A stretch of DNA of 36,709 nucleotides, taken from assembly GCA_017615635.1 (NCBI GenBank), contig JAFZZR010000014.1, forward strand, positions 1 through 36,709. Direction: 5' to 3'. Positions 30,227 to 36,709 of the stretch are shown here, piece by piece. The position numbers were made by a program, and so were the translations under genes. Numbering within the stretch: position 1 is the stretch's first letter; every line of letters starts with the position of its first letter. This stretch comes from Lentisphaeria bacterium. Its GTDB lineage: Bacteria; Verrucomicrobiota; Lentisphaeria; Victivallales; UBA1829. Below the pieces are notes generated by a model. The model made no database searches and was not told the origin of the DNA. It was given only the letters and a program-made list of their open reading frames with translations.

Positions 30227-32905
30227 TCAGACGGATCCGGGGGTGGTTTCGGCATAGTCGAAGGAGAAATCCCAGAAAGTCTTTTCTCCGGGTGCCAAAG
30301 TTACCTCGTCCGTCAGAAATTCAGCGGAAAGTTCTCCTGCCCCGTACCAATTGTAGAATGCCGCGGCTTTCGGGTCCGGCGTTATGGTTATGACCGTCGG
30401 GTACCGGCCTGTGAATCCGGATATAACGGTGCATCCCGGATTCTTCCATTCGTATTCCGGACGAAGCGGTGAACTCATTCCGGACTGTTTGTCGGGTTTG
30501 ACAAGCAGAAAATTGCCATCGGGGCGTCCTGCAATGGTCCGCCCATCTATTTTAAGAATCCCCGGAGCAGGACTGCCCGGTTTTGCGCTGATCCGCGGGA
30601 TTGTCTGAATCTTGAGCCGGACTGGGATCGGATTCTTCGTACTTTTGTTTTCTGCTGTGCATCGGAGAATGGCTGACTTACCGGATGATGTGAGGACCCA
30701 TTGTGCAGTGATGTGAAGTCCTTCGAACCGATTCTCCATCTCCTGGAATCCGGTGAACGGTTTTTGAACGTGTTCGAGCTTCATAGTCGGGCAGGCTTTT
30801 TCGATTACAAATCCCTTCAATTCGAACTTCAGAGGTATCGATGTACCGGAATCCATGAGGAAAATCCGCCCTAAATGTCCGCGGGAACGCCGTGGAAAGA
30901 AGAGCGGATCGCCTCTGCCCGGGCTGAACCAGGAACGCGGCGCTGCCATATCCTGGTCCACGACCAATGTGTTGCCCCCGGAAATCAGGGCGGGAAACGC
31001 CTTCCCATCCATCGCCCGCCATGCAGCGCCGGCCTGGCCATCCGCCAGATCATCCAACCGAAGATTTTTTTGAAGAAGATCGATTTCTTTTTTCAGTTCC
31101 GTCTGAAGCGGCTCCTGTTCCGGAAGCCGGGTCAGAATCACGGCATCGGAAGGAGCCAGCTTGACCAGCGAGTCGACGGCGAAACCGGGAATGTTGAGCC
31201 GGAGAAAGACCGTTTTCTCGTTGTAATTGAAGAGAGCAACGGCAAAACGTTCGTCTTTTCTGCGAACGCGCCAGCGGATTTTTTCATTCAGCTGCGGCAT
31301 GATGACTTCGTTTGTTTTTCCCGAGACGTCAGGCATATCCATACGGATCACGTTGGCCGCTTCGACTGTACAGGATTCGGAAATATCCTCGCCAGCCAGA
31401 ATATCCTCGGACTCGGCGATCATGGCGAATGCCTCTGCCGTCTTCCGGTAATAGAGGCCATCCATTCCCGCGGCGGGATAAAAGATAATTCCCTTTGTTC
31501 CCAGCACGGCACATGCCAGAATGTTTTGCCGGACGCCATCGGGCGTATAGCGATCAAAGAAAAGTTTGCTGTGTTCGAAGGGATCGATCCAGGGGATGAA
31601 CGGTTTTTGAAGGAACTTCATATTCAGCGCTACATCGTCGAAAAAATCAGTTCCCTGCCAGTAGATCATGGGGGAATGGAGATCGATATACTTTTCGATT
31701 TCTCTCAGGTCTACCGGCGTATACGAAGAACGGTATTTGTTCTCGGGATGTTTCCGGTCCATGAATCCGGAAACGAGCATAAGTCCGGCTTCTGGCCAAT
31801 ACTGATGAAGAGCCTCGGAATACTTTTTGATAAGTTTCTCCGACTGGGAATAGAGAAAATCGCTCCACTCCCGGGCATGGCTTTTCACTGCCTCCGAATA
31901 CTCCGGCGTATGATCCAGATTCATGGTCCGACGGAAGGATTCCAGATCATATTGCGAGTACTGCGTGGCCAGCGGTTCGTAATCCCAGCGGATATACTTT
32001 GCGGAAGGCGAAGCCTTGCGGAAACGTTCGATCCCGTCCTTCAGATATTGCGCGAAAAAGCCGTCCGGATCGTCCGCCATGTAAGAGAGAGCCAGACCCC
32101 TGTGTCCCCGATGGTCGGCTGTCGTCGGAAATTTGTCATTAAGTTTGCCCAGCCGGATCTCCCTTTCCAGCGGATCGGGGCGGAAATTCGGGAAATAGCA
32201 TACCGATCCGGAATTCATAAAGGCGACGAATTGAGGGTCCGGAACAGGAGTGTCGTTTTTTAGGTTTGCGTAGATCCTGGCGGAGGTCAGCCCCTTCAGA
32301 TATCGGCATATCTCTCGGGCATAACCCTCGTATTTCCCTCCTGGCATTTCGATCGCGGATATTCCGATGGAGAAATCTTTTGCCGGCCGGACAGGCATTG
32401 GGATCGGCGGAAGTACTTTTATCAGAAGTGATTTCTCCGCAGTTGCTCCACGATCCGTTTCCATTCGCCAGTACAGACGGGCCGTCTTCGCCTCTGAACC
32501 TGGGACAGCATCCAGTACGATGATTTGTTTCAGATAATAGGGAAAACCACTGCTGCTTTGAAAGGAGCTCCAGTTCGAAATGAAAGACCGGGAAAGCGAA
32601 ATCCGTACCCGTTCATAAGATATGCCGTCTCTTTGCATCGCCTCGCTCTGTGCAGGATCCGAAGCCGCGGCATTGAAGAATTGACTTTCCCGGAATTTCA
32701 GAAAACCGGGGATTTCAAGGATCAGATCCGCCCGGACCGATGCAGGTTCATTGATCGGATAAAACCCCAAAAGTCCTGGAAATCCTTCGCAGATATGGAA
32801 CACATTTTTCTGGAAGCAGGCAGGAAACATGAGAGAGTCAGGTTCTTCTCCGGATAGAAGAGATACGAGAAAAACAAAAGACAGGGACAGCAGTTTTTTC
32901 AACAT
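30227..32905 (-). CDS. large secreted protein with TIM-barrel-like glycosidase features, family not recognised
   Basis: About 892 residues. A signal peptide (MLKKLLSLSFVFLVSLLSGE) leads to a beta-rich N-terminal region, then a region of about residues 180-510 resembling a (beta/alpha)8 hydrolase: FSIGISAIEMPGGKYEGYAR, AKYIRWDYEPLATQYSQYDL, then WPEAGLMLVSGFMD, YIDLHSPMIYWQGTDFF and GTKGIIFYPAAGMDGLYY. The tail is a string of beta-sandwich-like segments. WDYEP is a candidate site for catalytic acids but I cannot place it in a known family. The start at 32905 has GAGGAGG 5 bases upstream, overlapping the stop region of the prepilin gene 11 bases before it. It is the last gene of the AraC-adjacent operon. 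The role is probably external polysaccharide processing or binding. Confidence 0.7.
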   Translation of the reverse strand: MLKKLLSLSFVFLVSLLSGEEPDSLMFPACFQKNVFHICEGFPGLLGFYPINEPASVRADLILEIPGFLKFRESQFFNAAASDPAQSEAMQRDGISYERVRISLSRSFISNWSSFQSSSGFPYYLKQIIVLDAVPGSEAKTARLYWRMETDRGATAEKSLLIKVLPPIPMPVRPAKDFSIGISAIEMPGGKYEGYAREICRYLKGLTSARIYANLKNDTPVPDPQFVAFMNSGSVCYFPNFRPDPLEREIRLGKLNDKFPTTADHRGHRGLALSYMADDPDGFFAQYLKDGIERFRKASPSAKYIRWDYEPLATQYSQYDLESFRRTMNLDHTPEYSEAVKSHAREWSDFLYSQSEKLIKKYSEALHQYWPEAGLMLVSGFMDRKHPENKYRSSYTPVDLREIEKYIDLHSPMIYWQGTDFFDDVALNMKFLQKPFIPWIDPFEHSKLFFDRYTPDGVRQNILACAVLGTKGIIFYPAAGMDGLYYRKTAEAFAMIAESEDILAGEDISESCTVEAANVIRMDMPDVSGKTNEVIMPQLNEKIRWRVRRKDERFAVALFNYNEKTVFLRLNIPGFAVDSLVKLAPSDAVILTRLPEQEPLQTELKKEIDLLQKNLRLDDLADGQAGAAWRAMDGKAFPALISGGNTLVVDQDMAAPRSWFSPGRGDPLFFPRRSRGHLGRIFLMDSGTSIPLKFELKGFVIEKACPTMKLEHVQKPFTGFQEMENRFEGLHITAQWVLTSSGKSAILRCTAENKSTKNPIPVRLKIQTIPRISAKPGSPAPGILKIDGRTIAGRPDGNFLLVKPDKQSGMSSPLRPEYEWKNPGCTVISGFTGRYPTVITITPDPKAAAFYNWYGAGELSAEFLTDEVTLAPGEKTFWDFSFDYAETTPGSV

Positions 32906-32916
32906 GGTATCCTCCC

Positions 32917-33654
32917 TCAATAGTCAAAGCGGATGGAGTAATTGCCCGGGAAAACCGCCCCGTCGACACATCCCAGAGTCGGACCGCCGAAGGTCGTGTT
33001 ATAGGTGGGATAGTAGTAGGTGTGGGTCGAGATCTCCGCAGGGCCGAGCTGATCGATATGTCCATCCGCCATGATGGTGTTGGCCTTTGTCGCATGAGCG
33101 AAAAGCAGGGCTCCCCGATTGTCCGCCAGGGTTGTGGTGTCGCCTGCAAGTCCCACTCTGTAATACTGATCGCGGTTGGCCGATGTCTTTTCGTAACGTG
33201 AATCGCAGGCCAGAACAATGCGTGCCGGTCCCGGCTTCGTTTCGTCCGCCTGACCGCTGTGATACGTGGAAGCCGCACGAAGATTGATCGCCCTGACGTC
33301 ATCCATCACGTAAGGCGCGCCATAGGTTTGCTGAAAGGCCGCCTGCTGACTTATGCCGTCATAAAGCGGCGTCTTACTGAGACGGGTGCACCGCAGAAAA
33401 CGATAACTGTCCACGTATCCGCACTGGCGCAGCTTCTGGCTCCAACCGATTTCGATATCACTCCAGAAATAATCCTGGAAATCATTCTGATACATGGTGA
33501 ACATCAAACCGCACTGCTTCAGATTGTTCGCACAGGACGTTGACAGTGCCATTTCCTTCGCTTTGCCCAGTGAGGGAATCAGCATGCCCGCCAGAATGGC
33601 AATGATCGCGATGACGACCAGCAATTCAATGAGAGTGAAAGGTTTCCGATTCAT
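32917..33654 (-). CDS. prepilin-type protein with H-X9-DG C-terminal motif
   Basis: This 245-residue protein begins [20 protein letters not shown], with Phe at +1 and Glu at +5 of a type IV pilin-like leader; the residue before the cleavage site is Pro instead of Gly. At residues 187-198 it has His, nine residues, then Asp-Gly ([12 protein letters not shown]), the H-X9-DG motif of the prepilin-associated family common in Planctomycetes and Lentisphaerae. The ATG at 33654 has AGGAGG at the right distance (9 bases); an ATG two codons earlier is too close to it. It lies between the cytoplasmic glycosidase (25 bases upstream) and the secreted protein (11 bases downstream). It may belong to a surface apparatus serving the locus. 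Confidence 0.88.
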   Translation of the reverse strand: MNRKPFTLIELLVVIAIIAILAGMLIPSLGKAKEMALSTSCANNLKQCGLMFTMYQNDFQDYFWSDIEIGWSQKLRQCGYVDSYRFLRCTRLSKTPLYDGISQQAAFQQTYGAPYVMDDVRAINLRAASTYHSGQADETKPGPARIVLACDSRYEKTSANRDQYYRVGLAGDTTTLADNRGALLFAHATKANTIMADGHIDQLGPAEISTHTYYYPTYNTTFGGPTLGCVDGAVFPGNYSIRFDY

Positions 33655-33679
33655 GACCATTTGCCTCCTATATTTATTT

Positions 33680-35524
33680 TTATGGTATCCTGTACGGTGT
33701 TCCTCTATGCGCGGGAAGGCTGATCCAAGGCGAATCGAATTCATATCCCGCTCCGTGAAGCGGATCTTCAGGGCGCGCCGATAAATAAAAAAGAAGATCG
33801 TTGACTGCACGGACGACGGCCCCCGAAGCGGTAGTAAACCATGGCAGCTTTTTCCGCTCATAAACTTCGAAACACTCATAAAAACATCCGGTGGAATGAT
33901 CGGCTGCATGGACGAGGAGCTGGAGCGCCTTTTCCGAATGTCCCATCCTGACTTCCGCGGAAGCGATCAAGCCCGCATACCAGGCGGTGAGCTCGGTACC
34001 GTGAAAATACTGACCGGCAAAATCTCCGATATTCTTCTCCGTTTCCCGTATCGCGGCAAACTGTTTCGGATCATCCGGGGAGATGACTCCGAAGGGGAAC
34101 AATCCGTGATACATGGCTATGGAGTGGGCCCGGCAACCGGGATAGGGCACATATTTTCCCTTTTTCACGGGCAGACTCCCATGCAGCTTTTCCGCAAGAA
34201 ACCTCCACTGTTTCCGCAGCGCGGCATCCTGTTCTAGTTCCTCCGCGCACTGTACGGCGGCGCGGAACAATGCGATTCCTCCGCAGGTGGTCGAATACGG
34301 ACGCTCCACAAATTCGCCCAATCGCTCCATGTCCGTACATTTCCCGATGTATGGACCCGTAACGGAATCCGTATAAACCGCACTTCGGCGATAATATTCC
34401 GCGCAAGCCCGGATGACCGGATACAACACGTTTTTCAGCAGGTCCCGGTTTCTCGTGAACAGCCAGTGTTCCCAGCAGTTCAGTCCGATGGAGGCCATGT
34501 GCACATATCGATCCAGCCAGAATCCTTCCGGTCCGCCCTCCGTCCCGTCTTCCAGCGTTTCCCATGGGTAATGGGCCGCAAGATTTTTCTCGGGACAGAG
34601 TTTCAGAAAACAGGCTCGATGGATTGCAGATTCCAGTCCGGCCGAACGGAACCGGACGATTTTTTCCGCCTCCCGGATATGGCCGCTCGTCAGCAGAGCT
34701 CCGTGGGTGAAGAATTCATCATATCCGAAAAATCTCCCTTCCCAGTGTGTCGGGAAAATCCCTGTCGGCACGGACCATGGAGTGGAAGATATCTTCAGAT
34801 GGTACTGGGCGGTCATATACATCTTCCGCAGAGCATCATCCGGGATGGCGAAGGAACTGTCTGACCAGTAATTTTGCCAGGCTTCCGTATGGGAACGGTA
34901 CAGATTCTTCCAGTTGTCCGAGGGCTTTATCTGTTCATCGAAGGCCAGAAAAAATTCTAAAGTCTGATCTTGCCCCGAGATTTCCAGTATGCCTGTTCCC
35001 GCGGCGTGGACGGTATGATTCGGAGAGTAAAAACATACAACCCCGGATCTGATCCCGGAACACCATCTAAGACAATTCTCATCCGTACGGCGGATTTGCA
35101 AATATGGATTTCTCGGCAACGTGTAACGGATTCGGTATGCCTGCTTCACTTCAGCGGAAAAAGTCTTCCGGACAGCAATGATGTTCCGTTCCAGATGGCA
35201 GAAGACTTCCGTATCGACCGTCAATCCCGATTCGTACTTGCAGCGGCAGGTGCAGCATCCTTTTTCCGGATCGAGAGTCTGCCGAAAAGTCGTCAGCTTC
35301 CCTTCGCCCGGCAAAAACTGTTCGAAATAACCGAAGCGGATCAACTGTCGGGATGCATTGTCGTACCGGCATCCGGCCCGGACAATGACCGGCGTCATGC
35401 CGCAGTAATCATTCTGTGTCATGGCTCCTTCACGGTCGATCATCAGAGAAAGCTGACCGTTTCCGAGGGCAGGCGGGACGTAAAATCTTTGACGGGCAGT
35501 TTTATTTTCGAACGTGATTTTCAT
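33680..35524 (-). CDS. six-hairpin glycosidase-like enzyme (GH65/GH95-type fold)
   Basis: This 614-residue protein without signal peptide has an N-terminal beta-sandwich (residues about 1-220, [20 protein letters not shown]) and a C-terminal (alpha/alpha)6 barrel. Barrel motifs are [40 protein letters not shown], then [39 protein letters not shown] and [12 protein letters not shown]. The layout resembles GH65, GH95 and GH142 enzymes, which act on short oligosaccharides, either hydrolysing or phosphorolysing them. The catalytic residues cannot be fixed by eye (the Glu in [11 protein letters not shown] is a candidate). The RBS (AAGGA) is about 12 bases from the ATG. It is the first gene of the minus operon, divergent from the AraC gene. 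Confidence 0.75.
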   Translation of the reverse strand: MKITFENKTARQRFYVPPALGNGQLSLMIDREGAMTQNDYCGMTPVIVRAGCRYDNASRQLIRFGYFEQFLPGEGKLTTFRQTLDPEKGCCTCRCKYESGLTVDTEVFCHLERNIIAVRKTFSAEVKQAYRIRYTLPRNPYLQIRRTDENCLRWCSGIRSGVVCFYSPNHTVHAAGTGILEISGQDQTLEFFLAFDEQIKPSDNWKNLYRSHTEAWQNYWSDSSFAIPDDALRKMYMTAQYHLKISSTPWSVPTGIFPTHWEGRFFGYDEFFTHGALLTSGHIREAEKIVRFRSAGLESAIHRACFLKLCPEKNLAAHYPWETLEDGTEGGPEGFWLDRYVHMASIGLNCWEHWLFTRNRDLLKNVLYPVIRACAEYYRRSAVYTDSVTGPYIGKCTDMERLGEFVERPYSTTCGGIALFRAAVQCAEELEQDAALRKQWRFLAEKLHGSLPVKKGKYVPYPGCRAHSIAMYHGLFPFGVISPDDPKQFAAIRETEKNIGDFAGQYFHGTELTAWYAGLIASAEVRMGHSEKALQLLVHAADHSTGCFYECFEVYERKKLPWFTTASGAVVRAVNDLLFYLSARPEDPLHGAGYEFDSPWISLPAHRGTPYRIP

Positions 35525-35551
35525 AAGGCGTGCAGTCCTTCGTTTTATATA

Positions 35552-35579
35552 ATTTTATCACAATAAAACTTGAAAACAA
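35552..35579 (-). promoter_or_regulatory. putative promoter of the glycosidase operon
   Basis: TTGTTT (35579-35574) and TAAAAT (35557-35552) are 16 bases apart on the minus strand in the AT-rich divergent region. Its -35 element overlaps that of the AraC promoter, so one bound regulator could affect both. Confidence 0.45.
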
Positions 35580-35598
35580 GTAAAAAACGGGATATTTT
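35570..35598 (+). promoter_or_regulatory. putative promoter of the AraC-family gene
   Basis: TTGAAA (35570-35575), 17 bases, and TATTTT (35593-35598), about 33 bases before the first possible start codon. Confidence 0.45.
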
Positions 35599-35630
35599 AT
35601 ATACAAATGACTCAAAAATAATATATCATT

Positions 35631-36479
35631 ATGCTTCCTTCGATGAAAAACATGGAACAGGTGGACGCTCGATTTTTCCGGATCAGTATGAAAAAGGAAT
35701 TGCCTCTGTACCCGTTTTGTTCGGAGAAATCCGTGCGGTACGAGCCCAGAAAAACAAGCTGGCTGCAGCATCCCTTTCTGCTGATCTGCGGACTCCGGGC
35801 CGGTTCGCTTCATTACGTTTTCCGGAAGGAAGAGATCGTACTTCACGCTCGCAAAGTTCTGCTGATCCCACCTCGGACGCCGTATTATTTCGAGTCTTTC
35901 ACAACGGGCGGGATATATGAAAAACAGGTCCTGGAGATCGGCGGAACGATCCTTCCGGAACTTTTGAACAGCTTGGAGCTGACTCGGATCGAAATATGTA
36001 AAGATGATCTCTGGCGGGATTTTTCGGAAGCGTTTGACTTCCTTCATTCCGCCAATCGGGAGGGCGAAACAGCAGATATACCGGAAATCGCCGCAGCATC
36101 GCTTCGTCTCCTTCACCAATGCAGCATGAAAGGATCTCGACAGAACAGATCAAAGACAGATCCCCTCCTGACCGCTGCATGCCGCTGGATTGAGGAGAAC
36201 CTTGATAAACCAATCAATTTGGAAATGCTTCGTAAGAAGGTGAATCTCAGTCGCGCATCTTTGGGGCGTCTCTTCCGGGACGGACGGGGGATGAGTCCCC
36301 GTCACTACTGGGATCTGCGGCGGAACGAAACGGCGGAATTTCTTCTTCTTCATTCCGATCTGTCTATGAAAGAGATCGCATTCCATCTGGGATACTCCTC
36401 CCAGTTTCATTTCTCTCGTGACTTTTCCGGACGGCATACGATGCCGCCGAGTCAATTCCGAAGACGTGGCCTTGTTTGA
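35631..36479 (+). CDS. AraC-family transcriptional regulator
   Basis: This protein is up to 282 residues long. The N-terminal part is a cupin-like ligand domain (FLLICGLRAGSLHYVFRKEE, KVLLIPPRTPYYFESF). The C-terminal part has the paired AraC helix-turn-helix: NLEMLRKKVNLSRASLGRLF then GMSPRHYWDLRRNETAEFLL, followed by MKEIAFHLGYSSQFHFSRDF with the typical ending MPPSQFRRRG. Such regulators usually activate adjacent sugar-use genes when a sugar binds the cupin. It is divergent from the six-hairpin glycosidase operon and probably its activator. No good RBS precedes any of the candidate starts (Met 1, 5 or 8), so the N-terminus is uncertain by a few residues. Confidence 0.92.
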   Translation: MLPSMKNMEQVDARFFRISMKKELPLYPFCSEKSVRYEPRKTSWLQHPFLLICGLRAGSLHYVFRKEEIVLHARKVLLIPPRTPYYFESFTTGGIYEKQVLEIGGTILPELLNSLELTRIEICKDDLWRDFSEAFDFLHSANREGETADIPEIAAASLRLLHQCSMKGSRQNRSKTDPLLTAACRWIEENLDKPINLEMLRKKVNLSRASLGRLFRDGRGMSPRHYWDLRRNETAEFLLLHSDLSMKEIAFHLGYSSQFHFSRDFSGRHTMPPSQFRRRGLV

Positions 36480-36524
36480 GACTTTCGGCCGACTCAATTT
36501 TCTTCGAAGATCAGGACGCCGGGA

Positions 36525-36707
36525 TCAGCGCTTTTGACTGTTCTCCAAGATCTCGGAAAGGCTTTTGACTCCGCTGAAAAACTCGTCCTGTGTTTTCTTT
36601 TGCAAATTCTTTTTATCTCTCCTATCCAGTTCCCGGCGAAGAGCAGAATCATCCTCGAAAACCCGCTGACCAGGGACGGAATTGAAACGGTAGTTTATCG
36701 AGAGCTC
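36525..36707 (-). CDS. 3' end of an unidentified gene entering from the right
   Basis: An open frame of 60 codons runs in from the right edge on the minus strand and stops at TGA 36527-36525. It reads ELSINYRFNSVPGQRVFEDD, then a charged, probably helical tail (ALRRELDRRDKKNLQKKTQD, ending LSEILENSQKR). The base and residue composition is like that of the neighbouring genes. I cannot name the family; the highly charged C-terminus suggests a cytosolic tail. The 45 bases between it and the AraC stop contain only a TCTTCGAAGA palindrome. Confidence 0.5.
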   Translation of the reverse strand, partial: ELSINYRFNSVPGQRVFEDDSALRRELDRRDKKNLQKKTQDEFFSGVKSLSEILENSQKR

Positions 36708-36709
36708 CG

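Noticed and set aside
1..36709. CRISPR array, tRNA or rRNA gene, intact insertion sequence, attachment site
   Set aside because: I looked for regularly spaced repeats, tRNA-like cloverleaf ends, conserved rRNA segments, transposases with terminal repeats and duplicated att-like sites, and saw none. An automated scan could still find a weak tRNA.

Overview
The window looks like a chromosomal segment of an anaerobic diderm of the Lentisphaerae (Victivallales-like) within the PVC group. This is inferred from gene content only. The clues are two prepilin-type proteins beginning [14 protein letters not shown] but lacking the usual Gly at -1, placed beside glycosidase genes; LacI and AraC regulators beside unusual glycoside hydrolases; an FHA plus Ser/Thr kinase; a trypanosome-like phosphofructokinase; and outer-membrane machinery of the ydbH-ynbE-ydbL type. 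Most genes start at ATG after GA-rich ribosome binding sites. TGA is a normal stop codon here.

Region 1 (1-4.8 kb) is a decayed accessory island. It holds an intact DUF1016/YhcG-type PDDEXK nuclease gene, a remnant of a Mu-like phage head module (a short reading frame with a strong RBS and a gpF-like head gene broken by two frameshifts and an in-frame TGA), two frameshifted GIY-YIG genes with palindromic flanks, and several plus-strand promoter, hairpin and terminator units that look like small RNA genes or their relics.

Region 2 (4.8-16.7 kb) starts with a LacI-type regulator divergent from a gene for a U32-like protein and three tandem QueG-like double [4Fe-4S] proteins. It continues with a 150-bp relic of a glycosidase 5' end, a prepilin-type protein, a beta-helix lipoprotein and a 1162-residue two-domain glycoside hydrolase.

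Region 3 (17.0-22.7 kb, minus strand) is a central-metabolism cluster in the order transketolase, FHA/zinc-ribbon/Ser-Thr kinase, lytic transglycosylase, 6-phosphofructokinase. A consensus sigma-70-type promoter lies before the last two genes.

Region 4 (22.8-26.3 kb, plus strand) is a clear ydbH-ynbE-ydbL operon, predicted to build an envelope-spanning lipid-transport bridge. It converges on region 5 (26.3-30.2 kb, minus strand), a GT2 glycosyltransferase translationally coupled to a very large polytopic GT-C-like membrane protein.

Region 6 (30.2-36.5 kb) is a second carbohydrate locus. An AraC regulator is divergent from an operon of a six-hairpin glycosidase, a second prepilin-type protein and a large secreted TIM-barrel-like protein. 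The 3' end of one more gene enters from the right edge.

The two carbohydrate loci share a plan: a transcription factor, a leaderless (alpha/alpha)6-type enzyme, an exported protein and a prepilin-type protein. That plan, the U32/QueG-like cassette and the island's candidate RNAs are the parts most likely to be new biology.
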